A DNA stretch of 64,000 nucleotides from Aldehydirespirator sp965261105 (GTDB taxonomy: Bacteria > Actinomycetota > Acidimicrobiia > Acidimicrobiales > Aldehydirespiratoraceae): assembly GCA_965261105.1 (NCBI GenBank), contig CBDHCM010000006.1:1798001-1862000 (forward strand), written 5' to 3'. Both the position numbers and the translations under genes were made by a program. The notes beneath the pieces are model-generated. The model was not told the origin of the DNA and did not search any database. It saw only the letters and a program-made list of their open reading frames with translations. This document shows positions 23,404 to 33,069 of the stretch, one piece after another. Every line of letters begins with the position of its first letter. Position 1 is the first letter of the stretch.

Positions 23404-26400
23404 CTACTCGAATTCGGAGGATTGGGCTCCCAGGCTGTTGGCGTTCTCCGAGACGGTTCGCCGGGTGGACTCATCGAAGCCTTCGTCGCTCTTGGCTCGG
23501 ATTTCCAGTACCAGATCCACGTCGGGGCCGAGTTGGCTGCTGACATGGTCGGCGATCTCGCCGAGTTGCTTGATGCAGCGGACGGGGTCGAGGTTGAACT
23601 GGGCGTAGAACTGGGTGGGCAGGCGCGATGTTGGCTTGGGTGGGTCGACGGGCGGGCCGGCAGGACCATCGGGACCGTCAGGGCCGTCGGGCGGCTCACC
23701 GGGCGTTGTCTCGGGGACGTTGAGCGCCTCCGGAACCCGGCCCGGATGGATCAGCAAGCCGCTGGGGGCGGGCGGGACCGCCTCGTCGGTGTGCAGTCCA
23801 ACCCATCGCTCGCCGTCGTGGGCCTCGGCGTAGGCGAAGGTGTCCTCGAGCCAGGTGATGGTCGAGGCACGGCTCGCGAGGGCGCTGTAGAGAACGTCAC
23901 GGTTGGCGAGGCGGGGCATGTACGGGAACCGGGCGTAGGTTTCCCACAGCTTGTGGACAGCGATGTCGCCGCGCTCTGACCACAGGTTGCGGCGGTCGAG
24001 GTCCATGCGGATTCGTACGCCGCTGTAAGTGCCGATGAGCTTTTCTTCGCCGGCCAGCTTGTGGCTGGTCCGCTCGGCCAGATCCCCGACCGTGGTCGCC
24101 CTGGTGGTCTGCCATTCGATTTCGGAAGTGCCGGGCTGCTTCGACGGGGTGAGCGCCAGGGTGAATGTCTCGTCTATGAGGCTGTCGACCTGCTTGGAGG
24201 TCTCCGCCCGCTTGCTGTCGGCCTGGCGCTGCTGGTGTGCGGTGAGGTTCATGGACCCGTCGTTCACGATCGAGCTCCACGCCAGGTACATGCGGGTCGC
24301 GCCTCGCAACTCAGCCAGTCGGTTGGCCGCTGCGGCCAGGAACACGACCAGGTTGGAGTTGACCCTGGGGCCGGCTTCGCGCTGGGCCAGGATCCGCGCC
24401 GCGAGCGCCACCGCCGGGGAGTTCTCGTCGTTGGGCGAGTGGGTCGCGTCGGGCTCGAGAATCACCAGTCGGACGCCGTCGTCGTTGTCGGGCACGTCGC
24501 CGGGACCCTCTGCGAACACCTGCACCGCCGCGAAGGCGCCGCGGTCGCGCTGGGCGCCGATCCGCCGTCGCACCTCGTCGTCGGCGTCCCGGTCGTCGTA
24601 ATTGGAGCTGGCCCGGTCGGCCGCGATGCGGGTGACGTTGGGGATCAGCGAGTACCAGTACTGGGCGCCGTCGACATACAGGTGGGTGGCCTCGCCGGAC
24701 AGGCGCCGCAGAGCGTCGGCGAACTGGTCGGGGGACTCGCCGGGCTGGGCGCAGCCGAGCACCACCGACTTGAGGTCCACTCCCCTGCGGCCGTCGGGTC
24801 GGGGCGCCGAGCCCATGTACACGGTCCGGGCCGCACGCCGGGCCGCAGACAACCGCCCGAAGTGGCTGTTGTCGCGGTCGATGCGCAGCGGCAGCGAGTT
24901 GGCCCCGTCGACGTCGGCTTTGATGACCGGGTCCCAGCCGTCTTCGAGGTACTTCTTGATCTCGCTGACCAGCAGCCCGAAGTCCATGGGCAGGTTGCCG
25001 GGCATGATCAGCAGCGACCGGTCGTCGCGCTGCCACAGCTGCGAGATGGCGAGAGCCATGAGTCGCAGCACGCCCCGGGTGCGCTGGAACTTGTCGAGGG
25101 CGGACCAGTCGTCGAAGAGCCGGTCGAACAGCTCGGGGTGGATCGGGTAGCAGAGCTCCATCCGGCGGCGGTACTCGCCCTCGCCCACGCCGGTCGGGAA
25201 CTTGTCGCCCCGGGCGCGGTACATGTCGCAGAAGGCTCGGATCACCCCGTCGCGCACCCTGGCCTTCTCAGTGGGAATCGGGTCGAACAGCCGCCGGCGC
25301 ACTATCTCGAAGGACTCGTCGGGCGAGGCCGGCTGCCACTGGGCGGCCTTGCGGGCCACGACGTTCTTGAGCTTCTCCAGCGCGGTGCGGCCCCGGGGCC
25401 CGCCCACCTCCACGTCGGATGCGGGGATGGAGACCAGCACCACCACATTGGGAACCGCGGCGGCGGCTTCGGTGAGCGCCTGGGCGAAGGTGAACTGGGT
25501 GTCGAAGTCTCCCCCGGCGAGGCGCTCTCCCCCGCTGTCGTCGGCAGTGCCGTCGCGCAGCTGGCGGGCGTAGGCGACCCATTCGTCGATGAGCACCACC
25601 GCGGGGCCGAAGCGCTCGAACAGCGTCTTGAGGGCGGCGCCGGGGCTGGTGCCGGCTAGGTCGTCGGTCCGCACGATGTCGTAGCCGTCCTTGCCGCCCA
25701 GTTGGTAGGCGAGGCGGCCCCACAGGGTGTGCAGGCGGATGCCGCCGCCGACCCGCTCCGGGGCCGACGGAGAGATCATCTGGCCCACCAGCACGGCCCG
25801 GTTCACCTTGGGTGGCAGCGTGAGGCCTTCCTCGGCGAGCACGTCGGCCAGCCCGGGCAGCTTGGTGGCGTCCGCCCCCGAGGCCAGGTGGTACAGAGCG
25901 ATCAGGGAGTGGGTCTTGCCCCCGCCGAAGTTGGTCTGCAACTCGATCACCGGGTCGCCGCCCTGGCTCGACAGGCGCCGGGCCGCGCCGGCCAGCAGAT
26001 CACGCAGTCCCTGGGTGATGTAGGTGCGGGTGTAGAAGGAGTGCGGGTCCTGGTACTCGGGCTCGGCTCCGCCCGCCGCGACCAGCGCCAGGTCGGCCGC
26101 GTACTCGGCCTGCTCGAAGCGCCCGGAGGCCACGTCGGCGTGGGGCGTGATGATGTCGCGCCACGGGGTGAGCCCGGCCTGGGGCGTGCCCTCGGTGGGC
26201 TTGGCCGCGGTGCGGCGGCGCTCTGAGCGGGACTCCTCCTCGAACACCTGGCGCATCAGGTCGCGGCGCAGGCCGCGGATCTGGTCGCGCTGATCGCTAT
26301 TGCCGAATGCCTCCAGCACCCGCTCCATTGAGTCGAGGGCACGAGCGGTGTCGTCGCTCGTCAGGGACTGCTGGTGCGCCCACCGATTGCGAACGTCGGC

Positions 26401-26658
26401 CACCTCGAACACCAGCGAGCGCACCGACGGGCCGAACCCGTGGCTGAACACCTCGTTCCAGGTGGCCTTGACGCCCTTGAACAGGAAGGAGGAGTCTTCG
26501 GTTGACGGATGCCGATCAGGATTGTGCAGCTTCGAGTTGACCCGCTGCAGCCAACCATCGCCGTAGAACCCTCGCCAAGTGTCCTCACACGCCGGTCCGA
26601 GCCCGTCGCGCAGCAAGTCCAGCGCCTTGGCGACCCGCTCGGTGTTGGCCATCACCAT
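23404..26658 (-). CDS. DUF499 HEPN-AAA ATPase of an Hma-like defence system
   Basis: 1084 residues. The first 130 form a Swt1-like HEPN domain with the RNRWAH motif near residue 90, the usual RNase active-site pattern of HEPN proteins. The ATPase follows: Walker A NFGGGKTHS near 247 and Walker B VVLIDEWVAYARQ near 354. A Pro/Gly/Asp-rich linker near 990 precedes a final small domain. DUF499 ATPases occur with a DUF1156 methylase and a SNF2 helicase in the defence system named Hma; both partners are present upstream on the same strand. Start ATG 26658 has GGGAG nearby; ATG 26652 is an alternative. Confidence 0.9.
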   Translation of the reverse strand: MVMANTERVAKALDLLRDGLGPACEDTWRGFYGDGWLQRVNSKLHNPDRHPSTEDSSFLFKGVKATWNEVFSHGFGPSVRSLVFEVADVRNRWAHQQSLTSDDTARALDSMERVLEAFGNSDQRDQIRGLRRDLMRQVFEEESRSERRRTAAKPTEGTPQAGLTPWRDIITPHADVASGRFEQAEYAADLALVAAGGAEPEYQDPHSFYTRTYITQGLRDLLAGAARRLSSQGGDPVIELQTNFGGGKTHSLIALYHLASGADATKLPGLADVLAEEGLTLPPKVNRAVLVGQMISPSAPERVGGGIRLHTLWGRLAYQLGGKDGYDIVRTDDLAGTSPGAALKTLFERFGPAVVLIDEWVAYARQLRDGTADDSGGERLAGGDFDTQFTFAQALTEAAAAVPNVVVLVSIPASDVEVGGPRGRTALEKLKNVVARKAAQWQPASPDESFEIVRRRLFDPIPTEKARVRDGVIRAFCDMYRARGDKFPTGVGEGEYRRRMELCYPIHPELFDRLFDDWSALDKFQRTRGVLRLMALAISQLWQRDDRSLLIMPGNLPMDFGLLVSEIKKYLEDGWDPVIKADVDGANSLPLRIDRDNSHFGRLSAARRAARTVYMGSAPRPDGRRGVDLKSVVLGCAQPGESPDQFADALRRLSGEATHLYVDGAQYWYSLIPNVTRIAADRASSNYDDRDADDEVRRRIGAQRDRGAFAAVQVFAEGPGDVPDNDDGVRLVILEPDATHSPNDENSPAVALAARILAQREAGPRVNSNLVVFLAAAANRLAELRGATRMYLAWSSIVNDGSMNLTAHQQRQADSKRAETSKQVDSLIDETFTLALTPSKQPGTSEIEWQTTRATTVGDLAERTSHKLAGEEKLIGTYSGVRIRMDLDRRNLWSERGDIAVHKLWETYARFPYMPRLANRDVLYSALASRASTITWLEDTFAYAEAHDGERWVGLHTDEAVPPAPSGLLIHPGRVPEALNVPETTPGEPPDGPDGPDGPAGPPVDPPKPTSRLPTQFYAQFNLDPVRCIKQLGEIADHVSSQLGPDVDLVLEIRAKSDEGFDESTRRTVSENANSLGAQSSEFE

Positions 26659-26822
26659 GGTCGTCTGCTCCCGTCGAGGATGGTCGGCAGGGGTTCAGGC
26701 ACGGCGCACACAATGCCATGTCGGTGCGACACGCCGCGCTCTGGGGCGGTAACAATCGCAAACAGCGTGTCAACGATGGCCAGATCGTACTGCTCGCAGC
26801 CGAGACTGTCGCCGCCCGAGCG

Positions 26823-27080
26823 TCAGGCTGACCAGTCGAAGACCCTGGCGACGAAAGCCTCGCGGTAGCGGCGTTCGTCTTCGTCAGCGTCGTCGGGTAC
26901 GGAAAGGTTGAACAGCGGCCCGTTGTCCCCGGGGTGGGGCTTGCGGTGGTCGTGGCCGCTGTCGAGGATGTCCGCGGGGATGCCGTCGGGGAACGCTTCA
27001 CAGCCGAGCGGCTCGCCAAACTCGTCCCAGCGCGCTCGGCTGCAGTAGAGCCGCAGGAACGGTTGGGCGAAGGAGGTCAT
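26823..27080 (-). CDS. Small hypothetical protein upstream of the DUF499 gene
   Basis: 85 residues: FAQPFLRLYCSRARWDEFGE, then PADILDSGHDHRKPHPGD and a final acidic DADEDERRYREAFVARVFDW. No family recognised. The spacing (164 bp) and strand suggest it may belong to the ATPase transcript. The 26659-26822 gap shows nothing further. Confidence 0.5.
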   Translation of the reverse strand: MTSFAQPFLRLYCSRARWDEFGEPLGCEAFPDGIPADILDSGHDHRKPHPGDNGPLFNLSVPDDADEDERRYREAFVARVFDWSA

Positions 27081-27102
27081 GCGCTAACCGTGACAATCTC
27101 CC

Positions 27103-29466
27103 TCATGGAAGTTCTCGTCGAGGCATAGGGCCGGTCGGGCGTAGGAGGTCATGGCCGCTCCATGAGATGCTGGTCGATACGCACCCGCGATGGCCGCAAA
27201 GGAACGGGTCCGCGTGGCTGGGGGCGGCCGCGACTAGGCGATTCGTGGCGCAGTGCAGTTCCCAGTCCTGTAGAAGCGGGTCTGCGTGGCTGGGGGCGGC
27301 CGAGACTAGGCGATTCGTGGCGCAGTGCAGTGCGCAGTCCTGTAGAAGCGGGTCTGCGTGGCTGGGGGCGGTCGCCACCCTGGTTGTTTGTGGTGATCCC
27401 CGACACGGACTGACAGAAGATCCGGCAGGTACCGGCTCGCTGCGGGGTATCGTGTAGGACAGCGGGAGGCCCGGCGCTCGCGTCCCATCGCGGGAGCGGT
27501 TGACAGGCGTGGCTGAGGTGGTTGCGGTATTCATGGCTGGGGCGGGTGGCTTGAGCCGTATGGACAGCTCGCGACGGCTATCACATGCCATGGTCATCTG
27601 CCTCGGGCTCGCTGCCGTCGAGCCGTTTGTTGAGCGCCCCGGAGCATCGAACTCCGAGTCGGCGTCTGTTCGGCGATCTACCGGGGAATCCACGCCAGCG
27701 GAGAAGCCGATTGAGTCCCTCGCACGCGGGCCGCTGGAGCCGATGTCGCCTAGCGCCGCGGCCGGTGGCTTGTGGAGCCTGGTGCCGTCGGGCTTGAGCA
27801 CCACCCACGAGTCGCCGTGGCGTTGGAGGTGGTGGCCGCCCTCGTGCAGCAGGATGTGGTGGCGGTGGCACAGCAGCGCCAGGTTGTCGGCGTTGGTGGG
27901 TCCGCCGTCGGCCCAGTGCTTGACATGGTGCGCGTCGCAGCGCGACGGCGGGGCGTCACAGCCGGGCCATACGCAGCCTTCGTCGCGGGCTATGAGCACG
28001 CAGCGCAGTGCCTCGCCGACCCGCCGAGTGCGCCGGCCCACGTCGATGACGCGTCCCTTGCCGTTGAGCACGGTGGGGATGATCTCGGCGTCGCAGGCGA
28101 GGCGCCGCAGCGTGGCCGCGGAGAGATCCTCGCCGCTGTCGGTGACACCGGCGCGGTGTAGCCCGCTGCGTAGAGCGTCGAGGCTGGTGCTGACCCGCAG
28201 AACTGGCACCACCCGTTTGCCCCTGTCGTCGAAGTCGGCCCAGTCGACGTCGTCGGCGAGGCTGTCGCTGTCCAGATCCTCGCTGTCTAGATCCTCGCTG
28301 TCCAGGTCCTTGGCGCAAGTGTCCTCTCGGTTGCTGGGCACAGTCACAGAAGCTCCGGCCTTCGTGGGGTCCGTCTCGGCATGAGCCGCTCCGGCCCGGG
28401 TCTGTTTGGCTTCAGTTGTTGCTCCCGCAGATCGGCCCGCGTCGGCGTCGGCGTCGATGTCGGTCGTTGCAACGCTTGCGCCGTCTTGAGGTTCGGTGCC
28501 GCTGGAACCCGGGCGGTGGGTTGCGGCGCTGTCGGACGCACTGTGGCTGGAATTCGCACGCCGGGGCTGGGATGCAGCGACCGGCGGGCTGTCAGTGTCT
28601 TGATGTTCGGGCGTGGCTGAGGCCGAGCGGGGATGTGCGTCTGTGCGTGAGCGAGCGCGACTGGGGGCCGGACGCCGGGGCTGGGATGCAGCGACCGGCG
28701 AGCTGTCAGTGTCTTGATGTTCGGGCGTGGCTGAACTCGAGCGGTGATGTGCGTCTGTGGACCGGTGGCTGCGGCTGGACCTCGCACGCCGGGGCTGGGA
28801 TGTGGCCGCGCACAGGGCGTCGATGTCTCGTTGTTCGGGACTGCGGCGCCGGCTGGGGGCCTGTTGCTTGTCGGTGTGCCACATCCGGTTGGCGATGGCG
28901 GAGACCTTGGCTTTGAGCCGGGCCCCGCTGTCGGGGTCGAGTGCCCCCTCCAGGCACACCATTCCGTCGCGGTTGTTGTAGAACCGCAGGAACCGGCTGG
29001 CGTGCTGGCGCATGAAGCGCTGTTCGGGGGTCTCGTTTCGGGCTGCGGTCTCCGCGGCCGCGGCTCGCTCGCGGGTGGCGTCGGTCCCTTCGCTCGAAGC
29101 GGCCGCGACCAGCCGGCGCCGTGTCTCGTCGGCGACGTCGGCGCGGGCGATGGCTTCGGCCTGGTCGGTGTTGATGTCCCCGCAGGCCAGTGCGCCGGCC
29201 ACCTCGGGCTGTGCGGCGATGGTCTTGGCTTGGCGGGCGGCGCGCCGGGCGGCGCCGCGGGACATGCCCGTGTTGCGGACCAGCGTGTCGGCCACGCAGG
29301 CATCGCCCACCGCCCGGGCCGCCCGCTGAGACTCTGCGACCGCGATGAGGCGCCGCTGGTATGCGACGGCCTTGTCGATGAAGCGCTGCACATGGGTGAT
29401 CAGCGCCATAAGCCTCGCCGGCTCCAACCGCCGCAGGGCCGTGTCGGACAGCACCTCAAGTCGCAT
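27103..29466 (-). CDS. DUF222/HNH endonuclease domain protein (13E12-type) with repeat tail
   Basis: 787 residues. An N-terminal DUF222 helical region (LEPARLMALITHVQRFIDKA) is followed by two low-complexity Ser/Thr/Asp-rich stretches with 114-bp internal repeats near 28559-28840 and a DLDSE repeat near 28260-28310. The HNH nuclease is C-terminal: CVWPGCDAPPSRCDAHHVKH, then NLALLCHRHH. Members usually end soon after; here about 230 more residues follow, including a 24-residue repeat (PSHADPLLQD). Such genes are multicopy and mobile in actinobacteria. Its place inside the Hma island suggests insertion. Confidence 0.82.
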   Translation of the reverse strand: MRLEVLSDTALRRLEPARLMALITHVQRFIDKAVAYQRRLIAVAESQRAARAVGDACVADTLVRNTGMSRGAARRAARQAKTIAAQPEVAGALACGDINTDQAEAIARADVADETRRRLVAAASSEGTDATRERAAAAETAARNETPEQRFMRQHASRFLRFYNNRDGMVCLEGALDPDSGARLKAKVSAIANRMWHTDKQQAPSRRRSPEQRDIDALCAATSQPRRARSSRSHRSTDAHHRSSSATPEHQDTDSSPVAASQPRRPAPSRARSRTDAHPRSASATPEHQDTDSPPVAASQPRRANSSHSASDSAATHRPGSSGTEPQDGASVATTDIDADADAGRSAGATTEAKQTRAGAAHAETDPTKAGASVTVPSNREDTCAKDLDSEDLDSEDLDSDSLADDVDWADFDDRGKRVVPVLRVSTSLDALRSGLHRAGVTDSGEDLSAATLRRLACDAEIIPTVLNGKGRVIDVGRRTRRVGEALRCVLIARDEGCVWPGCDAPPSRCDAHHVKHWADGGPTNADNLALLCHRHHILLHEGGHHLQRHGDSWVVLKPDGTRLHKPPAAALGDIGSSGPRARDSIGFSAGVDSPVDRRTDADSEFDAPGRSTNGSTAASPRQMTMACDSRRELSIRLKPPAPAMNTATTSATPVNRSRDGTRAPGLPLSYTIPRSEPVPAGSSVSPCRGSPQTTRVATAPSHADPLLQDCALHCATNRLVSAAPSHADPLLQDWELHCATNRLVAAAPSHADPFLCGHRGCVSTSISWSGHDLLRPTGPMPRRELP
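27206..27372. repeat. 72-bp tandem repeat, 2.3 copies
   Basis: Units begin at 27206, 27278 and 27350 (gggtctgcgtggctgggggc); the third is partial. The period is a multiple of three and adds 24 residues per copy to the HNH protein's tail. Confidence 0.9.
28559..28840. repeat. 114-bp repeat inside the HNH gene
   Basis: Two near-identical copies start at about 28559 and 28673 and a diverged third near 28787. They encode the repeated SATPEHQDTDS and SQPRRxxxS blocks between DUF222 and HNH, and keep the frame. Confidence 0.8.
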
Positions 29467-30211
29467 GGCACCACCCTAGAGAGGGGGTATGACATCGATG
29501 CTTCACAGCACCTGTCGCCCCTACCGAATACATTTCAACGGTCATAGAACAATTGTGATCAGGGGGCGTGACATCGGTGTCGGGTGCCATCGGAGCCGGG
29601 CGGGCGTGCGGGTGCGGGAGGCTCGACGCCACTTGGTGCAGAGACGGGACAGGCCGAGCCCCGAGACGCCTGTCGTCCGGGCGTGGATGCGTTCGCTGCA
29701 ACCGGGCCAAGTACCGCACAAGGCGGCAGGCAACGGGAGCGCATGACCGAAGAGAAGGATTATGGGCCGAACACCAAGGACGATCGGGTCGACTACTGGT
29801 CCCCCGGCGGTGCCCTCCACATCGGCCGGCGCTCGACTAATCGAGTCGCCGTCCTGTGACGCGAGGGCTGCAGCCGCGTCCGTGAGCGGCTTTCATTCCC
29901 TTTCGCCAGGCGGCTCCCGTTAGCAGGCGCGAGCCGAATGCCGCCGTATACCCGAGGTGTCCAGCGACGGCACCTACATCAAACGCCGCTGGTCAGGGCG
30001 CGAGCCGAATGCCGCCGTATACCCGAGGTGTCGGGGCCCCGGAACTCAGGGGGTGCCGGTGACGACGGCCACCGGAGTTGATAGCCGGCCGATGATCGAA
30101 TTCGTCGACGATCCCTCGCTCGCTTGTGAAGAGCGGCTTCGTACGCAAGGCGAAGTGTTAGCAGTCCTGGATCCTGGACAGGACCGTTCACGTTTCCCAA
30201 GTTCGACTCGT
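29467..30211. other. 745-bp gap with a small ORF and a direct repeat
   Basis: It starts with an AT-richer strip (29515-29565) that could hold the HNH promoter. ATG 29743 opens a 38-codon plus-strand frame (MTEEKDYGPNTKDDRVDYWS, ending RRSTNRVAVL) of unknown status. A 35-bp sequence (ggcgcgagccgaatgccgcc and on) occurs at 29926 and again at 29997. No longer gene is supported on either strand. Confidence 0.5.
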
Positions 30212-30622
30212 CTACGGAGAATCAGGATGGACGAGTCCAAAGCCGAATCGGTCGCTCATGGGCTCGAAGTGTTTCAGGTTGTTGGTGACGAGCGGCATTT
30301 CGTGGGCGAGCGCTGTGGCGGCGATCCACATGTCGTTCTCACCCACCTGATCGAGGAAGGCTCTCCGGACGCTGCCGTAGTGCTTGGCGATGGCGTAGGT
30401 GCCGGGTATCACCGTGTAGCGCCTAAGGATCGTCTCCATCCTGGCGATCCTCCGTTCACCCCAGTTCGCCTTTGCGGCACCAAAGAACATCTCCCCGACT
30501 GTCACGAATGAGATGAATGGCAGCTTGCCCAGCAGGAGCGGCGCGAAGGGCTCGGCCTGAGGTCGCTCCCACGCGATGTACGAGAGCACATCGGTGTCGA
30601 TGAGCAATCCGTTGGTGGGCAC
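30212..30622 (-). CDS. PIN domain toxin (VapC-like)
   Basis: 136 residues with the PIN acidic residues in order: LLIDTDVLSYIAW (Asp 8 and 10), VGEMFFGA (Glu near 44) and ENDMWIAATALAHEMPLVTN (Asp near 95), ending with a typical NLKHFEPM. PIN toxins cut RNA in a Mg-dependent way. The gene starts three bases after the stop of a 305-residue partner on the same strand, the position an antitoxin would take. Confidence 0.88.
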   Translation of the reverse strand: MPTNGLLIDTDVLSYIAWERPQAEPFAPLLLGKLPFISFVTVGEMFFGAAKANWGERRIARMETILRRYTVIPGTYAIAKHYGSVRRAFLDQVGENDMWIAATALAHEMPLVTNNLKHFEPMSDRFGFGLVHPDSP

Positions 30623-30625
30623 CGC

Positions 30626-31543
30626 TCACAACTCGAGCGCAGCAATGAAGGCTTCGGCTTCCTCGTCGGAGATGGTGTCGTCCTGAAGCATCTTGATGGA
30701 CTCAACAACCCCCACACCCTGCGCCTCGGCCAGTTCGTCCAACGATCTCTTGCCCCAGAAGTCCTCGATGTCTGGCATCACCAACTGCTCCATCAGCGCA
30801 ATCTCGGTCAGATCGACTGAGACGATGGCTGACGTCGTCTTGTTGTAGGTGATGCGTCCCTGGAGTTGGGAGTTCTCGCGAAGCGCCTCCTTGATGTCCT
30901 GTGCCTGATCGTCGCGGAAATGGACAGTGACCGAGGGACCGAGCGGAGTCCGCAGCCGGGCGGTGTTCTTCTCGAAGTCGGCCTCATAGAGGATCCCGAC
31001 CAGAGCCCCCGCGCCGTCGCTACGGGTGGGCTGTTGAGCGGGTGCCGATAGCCGCTTGCGGGCAATGCTGTCCAGAACTGCTTCGTGGGGCACCTCCCCG
31101 GGCTGCGTAAGAGCCAACGCGTCGTAGCGCTCCCCGATATCGAGGTCCTCCGCTAGCTGGTTGAGAGCGGTGGTGGCTTCGGGGAAGCCGGTCTCGGAGC
31201 CTGCGAGCACGTTGATGACGGTGCGGATCGCTGATTCTGCCAGCTGCGAATCGTCGAGATCCAAGGCCTTCTGTTCCAGAGCTTCCTGGTTGGAGGGCGC
31301 ATCGGGCGGTGCAAGCTCCAACACCAAGCTGCCTTCCCTGATGTCGGTCAGCCGCAGTTTCGCCGCGCGAGTGATTGCCTTGGGAAGACGTCCTGCCGTC
31401 CTGGGCGCTCGTCCGGCTAGCTGGGCCGCGGTCCGACCGACGGCTCGGTCGATGCCGTCAAGTAGGCGGGCTAGATCGGATGCATAGAGTTCACCGAGAC
31501 GGGCATTGTCCCCGGTGAGTCGCAATACGAGTCGAGCAGTCAA
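30626..31543 (-). CDS. Hypothetical 305-aa partner of the PIN toxin
   Basis: No family recognised. The N-terminal third (GELYASDLARLLDGIDRAVG, then LRLTDIREGSLVLEL) looks structured. A middle beta-rich part (TVHFRDDQAQDIKEALRENS) precedes an acidic end whose last 70 residues (DIEDFWGKRSLDELAEAQGV) resemble an antitoxin C-terminus. With the PIN gene three bases downstream it is a candidate large antitoxin or an adaptor. Confidence 0.6.
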   Translation of the reverse strand: MTARLVLRLTGDNARLGELYASDLARLLDGIDRAVGRTAAQLAGRAPRTAGRLPKAITRAAKLRLTDIREGSLVLELAPPDAPSNQEALEQKALDLDDSQLAESAIRTVINVLAGSETGFPEATTALNQLAEDLDIGERYDALALTQPGEVPHEAVLDSIARKRLSAPAQQPTRSDGAGALVGILYEADFEKNTARLRTPLGPSVTVHFRDDQAQDIKEALRENSQLQGRITYNKTTSAIVSVDLTEIALMEQLVMPDIEDFWGKRSLDELAEAQGVGVVESIKMLQDDTISDEEAEAFIAALEL

Positions 31544-31663
31544 TGAGTCACCCCCTTAGGCGTTCCGCCCGCCGTGGCGTGACCGGCGCCCTCAGGCATG
31601 TGGATACCGGCTGTGCTCTTTCAGCCTAGAGGGGGCCGCCGACAGGGTGCGACTTGTTGGTCG

Positions 31664-32944
31664 CTAGAGCAGGGTCTGCTGGGCGGGGCCGGCGGCTGCG
31701 GCCGCGACGGTGGCGGCGCCGGTGCGAAGGTTGGGCCAGGCACTGATGAGCCCGTTGTAGGCGCCGGCCTCGGCGGCCCAGCCCTTGTCGTTGGCCTTCT
31801 GGTAGAGAAGGTAGGCGAGCTGGCGGGCCCGGTCGCCGTAGCCGCCGAGGGTGTGCATCAGCTCGGCCGCCTCGGACTCCGAGCGCTCGAGCGCGGCAGC
31901 CAAGTGCTGGGTGGCCTCCCACACGGTGAGCCGGTCGTCGTGTGCGGGCGACCAGCCGGGGTCGAGCTCGCTGCGCTCGTAGAGGCGGAACTTGCCGGCT
32001 CGGGCCTCGCCGATGCCGGAGGCCTCGATACCGGCCAGGGAGGTATTCTTGGCCCGGGCCACGCTGTCGGCGTCGCCTGAGGGTCCGGGACTGTAGCCGT
32101 GCTGGGTGAACCAGGTGAGCGCGAAGCGGGTGTCGGTGTCGAGCTCGGCCTCCTCGCCGTCGAGCACCTCGCCCAGAACGTCGTTGATGATGGCCAGCGC
32201 GGCCGACACCGGCATCGACGATCCGTCGGCCTCCACCACCCGGGCATACCGGGAGAACACCCCGATCCCCGGCCCGATAGTGGACTGGGCCATATCCACC
32301 GGAGCGATATTGCCCGACTGCAGCAAGCGCACAGCCTCAGGAAGCTCCTGCCGAAGCGCCGCTATGAACTCCCCGCGGGTGGCGAGGACCGCGGACGCGG
32401 GCCGCGGCCGGCAGGCGAGCACGATTGAAGATGCGAGCGCATTGGTTTTGGCAGCCAGCAGCCGGTTTCCCAATTCAGTCCGCATCGGCCAAGTGGCGTT
32501 CACCTGCAAGCCCGCATCGAGGACCGCCTGAAGGAACGTGTCCCACCCGGTTGTACGAATCTCTCCCTCCCTAGTCTCGGTCGCCTTGTACGCGTAGTAG
32601 ATGCTGGCGGGGACATCTTGCGGCTGGTTCTCAGCGACTTGGGCCATGAACTCCGCCATTCCGGACTCGAAGTGCTCCTCCGCTTGCTTTCTCGAACCAG
32701 CTCGATGCTGGTTGGCAATCAGCTCTTCAGCCTTGGGTGTCGAGAGGGTCGATAACTCGTCTGGCCACGCCTCCCGAAGGTTCCTGCGCATCCACACGTA
32801 GAAGAAGTCCGACAAATCGGCGTAGGAGATATTGTCGTAGTACGGAGGATCCGTCGATACTGCCGCGCGTTCTGACTCTCGCACGCGCACACGCGCATCC
32901 CGCTGCGCTACTAAACCTATGCCGGTTGCAGGGAGTCGCTCTAG
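31664..32944 (-). pseudogene. DUF1156 DNA methylase, C-terminal half (cut by IS)
   Basis: It continues the methylase after the IS. From the insertion point the frame reads ERLPATGIGLVAQRDARVRV and reaches the catalytic DPPYYDNISYADLSDFFYVW, then about 350 residues to TGA 31664. The DPPY motif is the N4/N6-amino methyltransferase active site. This half has no start of its own. Joined to the N-terminal half across one CTAG it forms a 921-residue protein, normal for DUF1156. Confidence 0.88.
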
Positions 32945-33069
32945 GAGACTGTTGAGCAACCGGGTTGTCAGCTGTCGGGTCGGGGGTGGTGGTTCGGGCG
33001 GTTGCGCCGGTGTCGGCTTGCCGCGGCTTGGGCGGGTGTGGCCGGGCGCGGGCGCGGCGCCGGTCGGGG

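Noticed and set aside
29743..29859. 38-codon plus-strand ORF (MTEEKDYGPNTKDDRVDYWS start) as a firm gene
   Set aside because: Protein-like composition but a poor SD spacing, no coupling and no family; mentioned only within the gap entry.
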